From assembly GCA_904066235.2 (NCBI GenBank), contig CAJFCV020000002.1:310001-374000 (forward strand): a DNA stretch of 64,000 nt, given 5' to 3'. Source of the DNA: Bursaphelenchus xylophilus. Taxonomy: Eukaryota > Nematoda > Chromadorea > Rhabditida > Aphelenchoididae. Of the stretch, positions 34,850 through 46,158 are shown in pieces (positions within the stretch are counted from its first letter, which is position 1; each line of letters starts with the position of its first letter). The notes beneath the pieces were generated by a model, which was given only the letters and a program-made list of their open reading frames with translations, searched no databases and was not told the origin of the DNA. Both the position numbers and the translations under genes were made by a program.

Positions 34850-35180
34850 TGATGACATTTCCCGCGAAAAATAGAAAAAAAAGACGGAGCGCCGAAACTC
34901 CGAGATTGCCAATCCCCCGGAGGGCCGCGGCGCGGAAGCTGGCCGTCGAAGATGGACTTGAGGACGGGCGACAGCAGTTTTTTACCGATCGCCGAGTAAA
35001 TGGCCGGCTTTACATTACTCAAGGGGATCTCCGGAAATGCGGCGTTGCCCTGCTGGTGGCAGAGGTCAGATTCTGCAGCTGATAAATGGAATTCCGATGG
35101 GTGGAGTGGGAATGTAGATGAGGGATATGAGGGAATGAGATGTCACGGAGCGATGGGACAAGGGATTCTTATGATGAACC
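34850..35180. other. GC-richer stretch upstream of the 143-aa gene
   Basis: A minus-strand frame reads AIGKKLLSPVLKSIFDGQLP, which looks protein-like, but no donor joins it in frame to the gene at 34782 because all frames before that ATG are closed. It may be an exon of another transcript or promoter DNA. Confidence 0.3.
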
Positions 35181-35291
35181 GTGGCAGTAAGTTAGACATG
35201 GCCAAAAAACGAAAACTTTCTTTGTCAACGTATTTGAGGCGCAACAAAGATTTTTGGTCTTCTTACGAAGGTGCATGTAAAATTTCGCTGA

Positions 35292-35740
35292 CAGGGGAAG
35301 TACTCCAAGTGCGACGCTCAGATTTTCTTTAAATTTTGCACACACGTCGGGTATGGACTAAATATCAATTCCTGAAAGTTTTAGCTCGCGCTTTGCGGGC
35401 GCCGCCGAGATATCGAACGATTTTTGCCGCCGAGAGAGCACGCTAAACGTGGAGAGCGGTCAGAGAGAAGAGCGCTTTTTGGCCATAACTTTGGCAGTTT
35501 CGTGCGGAAAAATTCAATTTTTTGTAGAAACATTATCCTTTACGGTAGAAACAGGCATGAAACTTTTCGTGCCGAAATTCGGCAAAAAGTCCTAAATTTT
35601 CGCCGACTTTCGATCTAAAAATCTCGGTTGTTTCTGCAAAGCGCGAGCTAGGATTCTCGCATATATCTTACAAAAAATTATTCTAAATTTGTGCCAAGTT
35701 TCATCAAAATCTGAGCGTCGCACTTGGTGTACTTCCCCTG
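35292..35740 (+). mobile_element. MITE family A copy A6, best preserved
   Basis: 449 bp with both ends intact (CAGGGGAAGTAC and GTACTTCCCCTG). The flanks are TGA and CGA instead of TTA. Useful as the family reference. Confidence 0.88.
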
Positions 35741-35744
35741 CGAA

Positions 35745-36920
35745 TAGAATCGTCTTTTTGCTTATCGGATTGGAATTTTAATCAATAGAAAAAAGTTTTT
35801 GGTCCTGCCGACTCTCCCTGTTTTACGTACTCTCTTGAAAAAAAGATAATTTAATATCTCAGAAGCCCCTGCAAAATGAAGGCTAAAACCTACGGGAATA
35901 TGCATGCCAGATCTTCAAAGAATTTGAAAAAAATCTCCCTGGTAAACAGTGAACTCATAAAACTTTACAGCATCAAAATTTGAGTATTTTTACGCTAAAA
36001 TTTTGGTATTTTCCGGGGTAAAAATCCCGTTTCACATTAATAAAATGCTTGTTCGATGTGCTGAAAAAACCGTGTTGCATTATTCTGCGCCTTCCGCAAG
36101 TTTGTCCCAGTTTTTCAATGCTCTTTAAAAACAATTTTTTCTTTCGTTCGTATCCTAATCTCCCTCAAAAATCAGAGATCCCTCCAAAAACCATATAAGT
36201 ACATTAAAAATAGCGCATCAAAATCATGTCCAAGATATCAGCCGGAGATTTGAATATCGCACGCCAAAATTACAACGAACGGATCGCGGGGATGAAAGCC
36301 GGCGCTGAGTGACAAGATTCCGACATTGTTCTGACAACTCTGTTCGGCCGCTCTCTTCCCTGCGCCTATAATAAACAAAAATTATGAAGAACGGAAGGGA
36401 ACGTGTTGTAGAGGATGTAAAACGAAGGGAGTTTAAAAAAGGAGGGCGTTTTTCTAAACGCGGATCAAATTGCCGGCCTTTTAGTATATAAAATTGAATA
36501 AAAAAGTGAAGCGCGAACAAGCGAGGTGTCTCAGGTACGAAAATTACATTTTTTTCGTTTTTTGGCCGCGCCTCCGGCAATCTCTTGCGGAAAAATTTGA
36601 TCAACTTTACAATCTTCTACTGAACTCTCGAAAAGCTTTTTCCCTCCATATAGAACATGGTCGTATCTTGTAGATAGTAGTAAATAAATAAATATTTTGT
36701 GGCCGACGAAAGGGGGAGGAGAGCCCAGACGGGATGGCCAAGTTCTCCTCGAATTGAGTGGAAATTGAGTGGCCGAGAAGTCCCATCGGAGTCAATGGAC
36801 GCGCTCAATGAATCGGCCCATAAAACGGTTTAATCGAGTTTTTGTTCGGCCGAAAAACTTGGCTTAGACGGATACTGAAGCATTGCTTTTGCACGGTAAT
36901 TGCGAATGGGTAACGAAAAT
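35745..36920. other. No gene recognised
   Basis: An old family A remnant at about 35790-35960, then AT-rich sequence. The minus-strand frame 36224-36604 has no splice or motif support. Confidence 0.35.
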
Positions 36921-36923
36921 TAT

Positions 36924-37085
36924 ACCGTGGCGGTCAAAACAAGGGCCATCCTATCTTTTTGTGGCAGGCTCTCTCGGAGAAGAGAGAGGTGTAGGCAGGT
37001 GAACGTGGTATCAGCGTGAGGCATGTGTGGTAAGATGTACGACCATAAAGTTTCGGTACTGTATGCTGGCTTAGAAAGTATTTTC
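36924..37085. repeat. Dispersed repeat C, copy 1
   Basis: Begins CCGTGGCGGTCAA, continues through GAGAAGAGAGAGGTGTAGG and GGTACTGTATGCTGGCTTAG. It shares block order with 38946-39290, which carries an insertion. Confidence 0.6.
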
Positions 37086-37778
37086 TGGGACAATATGTAC
37101 TTTCGGATTGGTCAAAAAATAGCCACCCACAAATGTTCTGCATTAAACGAGGTTCATGTGGGAAATTCCTGCCGTAGAGAACGGCTAGTTTAATTGTGTC
37201 AACGTATCAAAAATTACAAGGTTTACTTTATACATAAGCCCTCAGGCATCGGTCAAATTTGATGATGTTTTTCATGGTTAAAGCCCAGACAAAAAGGTTT
37301 TTTTTGAGGTTGTGCCGTTATTCAAATACTTCTGGGCAATGCTGTGGATGTTATTGATGCCGCAACTTTACAGTACTTCGTAAGCTCCAAGTTGATACAT
37401 ACCATATTCATCTACCTACAAGCGATCTCTTCTGCGGAAGACGTGCCATCGGGATCGCCGTATTTTTTTTTTCTGATCTCCACTGTATATGTGATTACAT
37501 TTTATTCAAATAATGTGAACTGCTTTTGAGGTTTTGGACAAAAAATCACGTTTTGAGAAAAAAGTTTGCTTATGACCTTATGACCCCATAATATTTATAA
37601 AAAAAGGCAAAATTTACTGTCCGAGTACACTACATATGACATTCCTAACGCAATTTCCATAGTAATTTCCTTTATTTGTCGACCAATTGTTTGTAATATG
37701 TCATCAGATCAATAAAATATAATATTTTTTGCACATTTTCGCGGAGACCATCATCTTGGATGAGATTAGTGATTGTAG

Positions 37779-37952
37779 CGAGTAAAAGTCGGCGCCGATC
37801 ACTACCTTTTGCCACCACCGCAACAGCAACAGCACGGACAACAACAACAGCAACAGGGGCAGCAACAACAACAGCAGCAACATCTCCGACGACGCGCTTC
37901 CACTTCGGTGATCGCGACCAAACTGATGATGAGAAGAACGAGCCTGAAATAA
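37779..37952 (+). CDS. Possible terminal exon encoding a polyglutamine tract
   Basis: After a candidate acceptor GATTGTAG the frame runs 57 codons to TAA: RVKVGADHYLLPPP, then a Q-rich tract with H and G interruptions, then a basic tail. CAA and CAG are mixed, as in real polyQ coding sequence. There is no ATG and no partner exon upstream. The other frames give poly-Thr/Ala or poly-Leu, so the repeat alone could explain the openness. Confidence 0.3.
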   Translation, partial: RVKVGADHYLLPPPQQQQHGQQQQQQGQQQQQQQHLRRRASTSVIATKLMMRRTSLK

Positions 37953-38945
37953 AGTTAGGGGTAGATGGGGGGAGATGGGAATGCTACGAGTGGGACCTCT
38001 GTATAACGAACTGAGCTGGTATAAAGCAGTTTTTGGTTGACGAAATTTCGATACAAAAAATTGACCAGTAATTTTAAACAGTACATTCTTCATTGTTCGT
38101 GGTACAGAGAATCCATTGTAACAGGAGAACCTTTGATTATTAAGGAAGAAGATGAGAAGGGATGATAGCTTGAGGGGTAAGTAAAATATTTACATATAAG
38201 ATTACATCGCTCTGGTAAAAAAGGCCGCCATATCTTGCACTATAAATCATAGAAGAGTTAAAAATATAATATCATAGCTTTCTTCTCAAACATAATTTTT
38301 CTTGCGCTAGGAGACATGCAAAACTGTGGCATCTACTACCGATGACAAAACCTTCTTTTTCTTATCTCCTACGATTATAGCGCATAGATATGCATAACCT
38401 CCCAACCACCAGAAAAATCCCTAATTCCCTCCCAACTTACAGAAACCGCAGTGACAAGAACTTCATGTTGAATGCCGGAGTCCGAGAATGTGTCCTCAAT
38501 GTCCTCGCGATCTCTGATTTTATACCCCATCTTCCTCCCCGCACACGTTTGTTTGCCCGCACCTCTAACCGTATTGGGACAAACAACAGCACAATAACAC
38601 AAGGTTACTGACCGGTATCCTGAATGCGGTCGCGCAAACAAGAGTTGCAACAACAATTGTGCGGCTATTTTGATACACATCGCGAATCAGATGTGAGAAC
38701 ACTACAATTTTTTGAGCATTACGTCGGGTTCAATGGGATGGGTTTTCGCAATAGATAGTCTGTATTGTGTCGAATGTTTGCAAAGCGGAGTTCTGCATCA
38801 TGGAAAAGTAGAGTGTTTTTAATCACAATCGACAATATTTCTTTGATACGTGGAGGCGCCAGAAGTTGAGGCCCAAATTATTATGTATAGCAAACAGTGA
38901 AAAAAATGCCAGGAATGGCAACATTTCTGCGAAAAAACTGTTTAC

Positions 38946-39290
38946 AGTGGCGGTCAATAAAACCGGCCGTCCAACGGCGGGTCACTGTCTCCCGCAGAAA
39001 AGAGAGGATGTAGGTACTAGTCGCGCCATAAAGTCCTGACACATTTGCACAGTGCATTTTGTTTTTCTTTCGGACCCGTCGCGGCAATTCCCCGTTTTTC
39101 CACTAGCGACATGCATCTTCGCGCGAGCTTTCCACTTTTCTCGCGCGACACCCGCGACAAAATGTGTCAGGACTTTATGTCGCGACTAGTAGATGAACAT
39201 GGTATCTATCAATCTTGTAAGACGTGCGACTGTAGACCTGTGGTACTGTAGCGCTGGCTGAGCATGTACAGAAACAACACGTGCTTTTTG
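38946..39290. repeat. Dispersed repeat C, copy 2, interrupted by a MITE
   Basis: Shares CAGTGGCGGTCAA, GAGAGGATGTAGG, AACATGGTATC and GGTACTGTAGCGCTGGCTGAG with 36924-37085. It is split by the element at 39017-39189. Confidence 0.6.
39017..39189. mobile_element. 173-bp MITE with ends CTAGTCGCG, TA duplication
   Basis: Inverted repeats of about 32 bp running from CTAGTCGCG into AAAGTCCTGACACATTT, flanked by TA at 39015-39016 and 39190-39191. It interrupts repeat C, which dates it as younger. The interior (CAGTGCATTTTG... GCGACATGC) resembles sequence at about 42235-42380. Confidence 0.85.
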
Positions 39291-39411
39291 TCTAGTAAGA
39301 AAATGGCCATGAACAATTCTTCCGGCAAAGTTAGAGCAGATATTTTTTTTCTCTCTGCATTTCGGATACTCCTTTGGTGATAAAAATTGCTCCAAAGTTT
39401 AGATTTTTCTA

Positions 39412-39663
39412 CAGTGGGGACCTGACCCAGCGGCAAAAAACGTACCATTTTGCATCCGGGAAGCATTTAAAATGCGGCAAAATGCTTCCCTCTCCAGGTG
39501 AAAAAACTTCGTTTTGAAGGGCTCGCTTGCTTCCACACAAAAAGCGGGCGCGATTTTGAAATCTGAGTTTTTTCACTTGGAGAGGGAGGTATTTTGCCAT
39601 ATTTTTGATGCTTCTTGGATGCAAAATGACACGTTTTTTGTCACTGGATCAGGTCCCCCACTG
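39412..39663. mobile_element. MITE family B copy B6
   Basis: Full-length copy with TA at both ends (39410-39411 and 39664-39665). It ends about 50 bp before the TATA box of the small secreted peptide gene. Confidence 0.88.
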
Positions 39664-39710
39664 TAACATCGCGCTTCACACGCATTTCTTGCAATTTAAA
39701 AAGTGAAAGG

Positions 39711-39719
39711 TATATATAA
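39711..39719 (+). promoter_or_regulatory. Candidate TATA box
   Basis: TATATATAA lies about 45 bp upstream of the ATG at 39761, a suitable distance for a short 5'UTR. Confidence 0.4.
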
Positions 39720-39760
39720 TACGTCTTCTGTCTTTACGACTAAACTTCTAAACTTTACAA

Positions 39761-40044
39761 ATGGTTTACACGATTTTTACTTTAACTTTGGTCTTATTTT
39801 GTTTGCATGTTAATGCACATCAAGAGATGTTCTCGTTGATTTCTCTTCCACAGCAACAACTGCCTGAAGAAGGGGTAAAATACACAATAATAATAACGTT
39901 CACAGATGTTTCCAAGTGAGTGAAATGTACATAATATTTGATTAAGGTTTTATTCAACAATATTTTGCTTGACTTTTTTGGTTGAGGCATGATTTTTTTA
40001 GTTCTTATACAACAAATTCATTCGTCGATCACACATGTCCTTAA
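39761..40044 (+). CDS. Small secreted peptide, 65 aa
   Basis: Exons 39761-39915 and 40002-40044. The donor AA|GTGAGT and acceptor TTTTTTTAG join in phase 2 and end at TAA. Residues 1-19 (MVYTIFTLTLVLFCLHVNA) form a good signal peptide, so the mature product is about 46 residues, Q/L-rich at first (SLPQQQLPEEG), then beta-like (YTIIITFTDV), ending in HTCP with a single cysteine. If the intron is not removed, the frame ends at 39919 giving 52 aa. No family recognised. There is no dibasic processing site, so a neuropeptide precursor is not supported. Confidence 0.6.
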
Positions 40045-40182
40045 CACTTGCCATTTTTCTTTTACTTGGACAACTAGCAACATTTTTTATAAGAATAGTT
40101 TATTGATTTCCAACGGCATCACAACAAATTGGTCTTGAATTAAAATCATTACAAATGCAATAGAATAATCATCTTTGTTAAT

Positions 40183-40516
40183 TTACAATTTGGAAAAGAA
40201 TGCGTTAAACAGTCCCTTGGGATGTTGTGTTGTCTCCGCGGCCTTAGGCGACTCAGTTGTGAGATCTCGGCGAACAAAACTTTTATGTGGAGCCATACAG
40301 CCGCCAAAGCCGCCTTTTTTGAATTGATCTTGCATCCTCATCGCACCACATGAACATGATCCAAAGGCCATTTTGTTTCCTGTGCTAGCCGATGGGTTCG
40401 GGCATCCACCGCCGGAACAGCCGTTGGCCAGACAGCCGGGCCCGGTGCAGCCAGTTATGGTCGAATTTGATTGGGCATACAGAGAGGTAGCGAGAATTGA
40501 AAGGACCAGAAGAGAG
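40183..40516 (-). CDS. Cysteine-rich secreted protein, first exon not found
   Basis: An acceptor TTTTTCAG precedes 40516. The frame then runs 110 codons to TAA at 40183. It opens with SLLVLSILATSLYA, the core of a signal peptide, followed by a Cys/Gly/Pro cluster (GCTGPGCLANGCSGGGCP), then SCSCG, a second glycine patch KKGGFGGCM and a serine/threonine-rich tail. Eight cysteines suggest disulphide bonding outside the cell. The initiating exon must supply a few residues ending in phase 2; I could not place it. It converges with the small secreted peptide gene. Family unknown. Confidence 0.65.
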
Positions 40517-40539
40517 CTGAAAAATTTTGGGATGATTTT

Positions 40540-41680
40540 GAAGCTTATGTAGGGTAGGATTTGCAGGAAAAGCTTTATCTAGATTTTGAGGACGTGACCT
40601 ATGTATTTATGGGCCTTAAATTGCGATTGTCGCAGCGGTAGAAACCTAGCGGCTGTCTACGACGAATTTCAGCTAATTTTGTCTAGCGCTATGCTTGAAG
40701 TACAAGGCCAGATTTTCATGTGACTTGACACGAATTTCTTTTCTAACCCATATGCATGATTTGCAGCTCACTTTCCGCAGAGGCAACAAACTTTTAAGGT
40801 CAGAAATTAAGGCCTGACAGTTTTTTTAGTCTTTTCATGAAAATATGCATGTCAAATTCTACTGTACAAAATCAAGATTTCCAAAAAAACTTTTTTCTAC
40901 AAGAAATTGGCAAAGGTATGGCCCAAAAAGGTTCTTCTCTCTGATTTATTACCCTAGCTGCATGGAAGAGCCAGAACAGAAATCCTTAGAAATTTGGGAC
41001 TTTGCCGAAAGGACAAGACGTGTCCAAAACCTCAAAAAATCCAAGCTTTGCAGCCTCAACCTATGACATAGACTTACATCATCACAAAATTTGACATTTT
41101 GACTTCTATCAACTACTAGTTTCCAACAACTGAGCGGAAGCAGGTTCAAAATCAAATGATACGTTCCCTCCATTCCTCCGGTCATTTTTATACGCGTCCT
41201 TGAGCAAACATTGCCAGAGGGTATCTAATTGTTTTCCGATTGACCCAAACATGGACAATGGAAAAACAAAAGACCCACTGAATGGGAAAATAATGAAGAC
41301 CAAAAGAAGAAACACTGGTTTCTGGAACAACCTGATTCTTGGTCATTTTCATGGATAAGATGTCATTGCCAACCCGTGAAAATTGTTTGCAAATCGAGAT
41401 ACAAACTTTGTTCAGTAAATGCAAGATACGAAGAATGAGGATAGTAGGAAGATTTAAACGGCAGACTCAGTTATTTGTCGCAAAAATTTTTTGCATTACC
41501 GTATACCTAACATAGTCAAAATGTCAAAAAATTCGTCAGTTGTTCGAAATGCGTTAGAAAAAGAAACGAATCTTGCGCATGACTAGCTCACAAAGGTGTC
41601 ATAATAGATGCAAAGTAAAAATTCAAAACAATTTTTACAGGCATATTTAATTGTAAAACAATTTTTTTTCTCAGTCGTAT
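40540..41680. other. No gene recognised
   Basis: The missing first exon of the cysteine-rich gene should be here or further right. An old family A remnant lies at about 40660-40960. Confidence 0.4.
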
Positions 41681-41683
41681 TTA

Positions 41684-42142
41684 CAAGGTAAGTACCCCAA
41701 GTGCGACGCTCAGATTTTCTTTAAATTTTGCACATACGTCGGGTATGGACTAAATATCAATTCCTGAAAGTTTTAGCTCGCGCTTTGCAGGCGCCACCGA
41801 GATATTCAACGATTTTTGCCGCCGAGAGAGCACACCAAACGTGGAGAGCGGTCAGAGAGAAAAGCGCTTTTTGGCCATAACTTTGGCAGTTTTGTGCGGA
41901 AAATTTTGATTTTTTGTAGAAACATTATCCTTTACGGTAGAAATAGGCATGAAACTTTTCGTGCCGAAATTCGGCAAAAAGTTCTAAATTTTCGCCGACT
42001 TTCGATCTAAAAATCTCGGTTGTTTCTGCAAAGCGCGAGCTAGGATTCTCGCATATGTCTTAGAAAAAAACGAAAAAAAAATAAATAAGTTTGTGCCAAG
42101 TTTCATCAAAATTTCAGCGTCGCACTTGGGGTACTTCCCCTG
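41684..42142 (+). mobile_element. MITE family A copy A7
   Basis: Full-length copy with TTA on both sides (41681-41683 and 42143-42145). The right part has a short A-rich insertion near 42066. Confidence 0.88.
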
Positions 42143-42149
42143 TTAGTTG

Positions 42150-43040
42150 TAAATAAGCCACTTACCGACGCTTCAACATTGCATCCGAGACACTCGTCGC
42201 GGCAAAAAGACCTCGGAATTTTCATTTTTTGGCTCTGCACTGTGCATGAACCCGAAAAAACATTTTGCACCGTGCAGCCGGTCCAAAAAGTCCATTTGCC
42301 CAGTGCAACTTTGTTTTTTTGCCCAATGTCGCGCGCGATTCCCATTTTTCGCAGCGACAAATCAACTTTTCGGAGTGCGACGGAATTTGGGGCCGCGAAA
42401 AATTCCAAAGACTTCGTGCCGCGACAATCCGACAACCTTTGCCACTGCGAGAGTGCGAAAAATGAGGGAGATCGGCCAGAGAAAAAATCGCTTTTTGGCT
42501 CTGCTATTGTCAATATATATAGCGCGGAAAAACTTCATGTTTTTGTGGAAAAATTGCCCTCTATGGTAGAAATAAGTTCACAGCTCTTTATGACAAAATT
42601 TATTTTTTATTTTTCGTCAAATTTCAATCTAAAAATCTCAATTGTTTCTGCATGGACGTCGCATAAGTCATCAAAAAAATAGCTAATTTTTTGCCAAATT
42701 TCATTCCAATCTTAAGCACGTCTAACGTTAAAATTTTTTTGGTTTCTGCAACGCATTAACGCTGTTCTCTCTCCACTCACTTCTTGGTCCATTCAACCTG
42801 TTACAATTCTGCTCTTATGACCAGTTGAGATCACGCTACCCAAAAATATGGCTCTGTTTACAGCTCCACTTGCAAGAGGCTTCATAATCCTTCACAAGTT
42901 TACACTTTCCCCACACAAATACTAAAGAAAATGGTTCAAAATACAAAAAAAATCGTTGATTATTGTTCCGCTTAGCCAATAAGACTGCCCGGGTTCACTT
43001 TGAATGACGTTCTCGCGCGTATGAGCAAAAAATATCTACT
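42150..43040. other. No gene recognised; diverged repeat
   Basis: The interior 42235-42470 has several GCGAC/GTCGC motifs like those in the MITE at 39017-39189. The part 42470-42720 is a weak family A relic (AGAAAAAATCGCTTTTTGGC). Confidence 0.4.
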
Positions 43041-43045
43041 TGTTC

Positions 43046-43309
43046 ATGGTCGAGTGCCCGCTTCACGCCCCGGCTGATATTGATCTGCAGCCGGTGAGAG
43101 GGAGTGAATATGAGGGACCCGGTAGTGTCACTTATGCTCAGGTAAAAAAGTTTTTCTTACCTTCGCGCTTTGTTTGGAGTTTTCCTTTTGAAAAAAAACG
43201 GACGATTTTGGAAGGGAAGCTATGTTTGGTGGTTATTAACCGTCAAAAGGTTGTTATTTACAGAGAAAATGATCAGGTTGCGCTGAGAGGAAATTGGAAG
43301 CATTTTTAA
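43046..43309 (+). CDS. Hypothetical 87-aa ORF
   Basis: Starts MVECPLHAPADIDLQPVRG. A donor-like CAG|GTAAAA sits after YAQ (43141). The frame nevertheless stays open and ends KVVIYRENDQVALRGNWKHF, which reads like a beta-rich domain. Either a single-exon gene or the first exon of a gene whose next exon I could not identify. It is followed by an old family A remnant (43330-43770). Confidence 0.3.
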   Translation: MVECPLHAPADIDLQPVRGSEYEGPGSVTYAQVKKFFLPSRFVWSFPFEKKRTILEGKLCLVVINRQKVVIYRENDQVALRGNWKHF

Positions 43310-43863
43310 CGGGGAATTTGCTTAATTTTTAACTGCAACTTTTTCTAAAACTGGGAGCAAATTAACAGAGAGAGAGATTAGAATCTTCTAAAGCATATGC
43401 AAGATTTTTAGGGCGCGCTTTGCAGAAATCATCGATATTTTTAGGTGTGTTATGCAAGACCTTCTATGACTTTTCGGATTATTTTTGTTGCTTCATTCCA
43501 GCTTCACTCAAGTCCCTTTTACAACGAATGCCACGGTATTCAATGATCTTTGTTAATGAAAAAAGAAGGGCCAGAGAGAAAAAAACCCTACTCTCTTTTG
43601 ACCTGAAAATCTTGGCCGTTTCTTTAGCCATAGGATACCATACATGTCTTAAAAAACTTTGCTTTAATGCCTCTCAACTTTCATCGAAATTTGGGTGTCG
43701 CCCTGCAAGCATTTCGAAAATGGCGCAACAGTTTCTACATCTATTTTTTTCAAATTCCATCAAAATAACGTTTTCTTTTTAGCTATTCTTCAAAGCACTT
43801 TCTTCCGATTATCAAAAAAGCCCTTCTCAACGTTGTCATAGCTCTTGTTTGATGACCTTTCAG

Positions 43864-44051
43864 GTTGCTGTAATATAAACGTCTCGTTTTTTCCGCGGGT
43901 TCAAACCGTTTCAATTCAAGGGGAAAGTGAAAGGGTTTATGAGTCCGTAATAACGATTTATCTAAATAATCGCAACCAAGCAACTTTTGTTCGCTTGATT
44001 ATGGTGTGGGTGTTGATTGAAGCCGCTTTTTCTCAGGAGTTCGGGCGTTGA
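43864..44051 (+). CDS. Possible terminal exon just upstream of the four-pass protein
   Basis: After the acceptor CCTTTCAG the frame reads CCNINVSFFPRVQTVSIQG and later VRLIMVWVLIEAAFSQEFGR before a stop four bases ahead of the next gene's ATG. The start and upstream exons are not resolved. It could instead be 5'UTR of the downstream gene. Confidence 0.3.
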
Positions 44052-44055
44052 GAAG

Positions 44056-46084
44056 ATGACGACAACGGCGGAGCGTCGGGAACAATTGGAGAGGCATTTG
44101 CAGAAATTCCGAGAGATTGCCGATGAGCGAATGCAGGAGAAGGTGAGTGCAAAAATTTATGCTGGCTTATAGGCAAATTGGGCGAAATCTCGTACGATGA
44201 CTTTTTTAAGCTACTGTATGCTCTCTAACCAAAAAATTATCTTCAGATCGCCCGATGGGGAGTTTACCTACCCGCCATAATCTCCGCAACGATCCTGATT
44301 TGTCAAGCCGCCAACACCTTTATTTTTGGATCATTTGCATACAACTTTGGCCAGTTATACACCCTGCTCGACGAATATATGAGAACTACGGCCGCTATGA
44401 ATTTAACTTTATACAATTCCACCGATGTCTACAAATACGAAGGCCATAATTTTGAGAGAATCAACGAGATCGACTTGGTATGTTGATGGGAATTTTTTTG
44501 AAACAACTGTGAATTTAGTATCACGATCAATTGTGGACGTTGTTTGTGGCCGAGGTTATTGAATTGGTCTTTCCAATTATCAATATCACAATGTTTGCGT
44601 ATATTATACAAGATAAGAAAAGGCATAAACTGAGGTCGGAGCTGCAAGCAGTTTATTTGGTAAGTTGGAGGAGAGCGCTGGATTTTTAATCACGCTTGGA
44701 ACCCCACTGGGGACCTGATCCAGTGGCAAAAACGTACCATTTTGCATCCGGGAAGTATCCAAAATGTGGCAAAATGCTTCCCTCTCCAAGTAAAAAACTC
44801 CGATTTCAAAATTGCGCCCGCTTTTTTGTGAGAGAAAGGGCGCACCCAAAACGAAGTTTTTTCTCTTGGAGAGGGAAGCATTTTGCTACATTTTTGATGC
44901 TTCCCGGATGCAAAGTGGTACGTTTTTTGCCACTGGATCGGCTCCCTCACTGTATATTCATTTTCCTTCCAGCTGGCTCCCGCTTTGGCCTTGGTCCTAA
45001 GCATCACTCAAGCCTTCACAATCCATGTCACACTCTTCGATTCAATGTATACGATACGATTTCTACTCTCGAAATTATTGGCACAACTCTTGGAATTGAA
45101 CAGCCCAGGGCGATTCCCGATCGAGCACTTCTTTGGATGCGAGTTCATCAACGATGACGATATTGTTGTAGGTTTTTTGATGCCTCATTCATGTATGAAT
45201 GCTTGGCAAGTTGGATAAAATTTGACTTTACAGAAGCCCCCGTGTGCCGGGACAATTCACGATCAAGTGGTTTCGAATACAACCATGAATGTTGTGATTG
45301 GCATTCATTTCATTCCGATTGTTATTGGGATCTACTTGTTTTTGCAGAACCTCAAATCCACCCAGACCGATCATCTGTTTTTGTACATTGAAAGTGTGGA
45401 TCCGGCCATTATGGAGAAGATGTCTGAATTGTAAGTGAAACATAACAAATAGAAGTATGGAAAGATACGTTGAATAACTAAATAGGATGGTCCCGTGCCC
45501 AAAATTTTTTGAACACTCCCCCATTTTAAAAATTGAAAAAAATTGGGTGTGACATGTTACACGATGAAATTTTTTTTCAAATTGACAAAAATTAGGTGTG
45601 ACGTTTTATACGATGAAATTTTTTTTCAAATTGACCAAAATTAGGTGTGACATGTTATACGATGAAACCTTTTTTCAAACTGACGAAAACTAGGTGTGAC
45701 ATGTTATACGATGTAAAAAATTTTCAAATTGAGAAAAATTAGGGGTAACATCACCTGATTTTTTCAATTTGAAAAAAAAATTTCATTGTATAACATGTCC
45801 CACCTAAGCGGGAGAGTTCGAATTGGGGGAGAGTTCAGAAAAGGGGCTCAATCTTTTTTCCATTCTTGTTTTCCTAGTAATCCTCCATGTATTGCAGTAA
45901 ACAAGAAGATGGCGAAAATCCCAAACGAAAGACCTTGAGAGACACGGTAAAGGAGATGCTAATGGAATGGAACGTGAAGTTCATCCCGAAGCGGATATTC
46001 GACCTCCAAATGGGGGTGGAGCGACGATTACAGCGCAGTAAATCCACTTCCTCGGCGCATGAACTCGGCCACACAGCACTGTAA
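44056..46084 (+). CDS. Four-pass membrane protein, 345 aa, family unknown
   Basis: Exons 44056-44142, 44247-44477, 44519-44659, 44973-45167, 45234-45430 and 45898-46084. All phases match and the total is 346 codons with stop. Hydrophobic segments lie at about residues 32-54, 111-136, 154-176 and 237-258. The loop between the first two holds NLT and NST glycosylation sites; the loop between the last two holds two cysteines (FGCEF, PPCAG) and NTT. This fits cytoplasmic N- and C-termini and two extracellular loops. The C-terminal tail is basic and Ser-rich. The cysteines lack the CCG motif of tetraspanins. Intron 3 is mostly a family B MITE and intron 5 holds a 49-bp minisatellite. It ends 75 bp from the convergent 79-aa gene. 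Confidence 0.85.
44706..44952. mobile_element. MITE family B copy B7
   Basis: Occupies 247 of 313 nt in intron 3 of the four-pass protein gene and ends 20 nt from the 3' splice site. Confidence 0.85.
45525..45760. repeat. 49-bp minisatellite, about five units
   Basis: The marker GGTGTGAC (GGGGTAAC in the last unit) occurs at about 45546, 45595, 45644, 45693 and 45742, an exact 49-bp period. It lies in intron 5 of the four-pass protein gene. Confidence 0.9.
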
Positions 46085-46158
46085 TATACACCTCTGTAGC
46101 GTATAATTTCGTCAAAATTCATTTTTATTTTTGGTGGAAATTAAGTATTATTTTGCAT

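Noticed and set aside
37704..38093. Minus-strand leucine-rich membrane protein
   Set aside because: Runs of Leu come from reading a CAA/CAG repeat backwards; the sense polyQ frame is more natural, and even that is uncertain.
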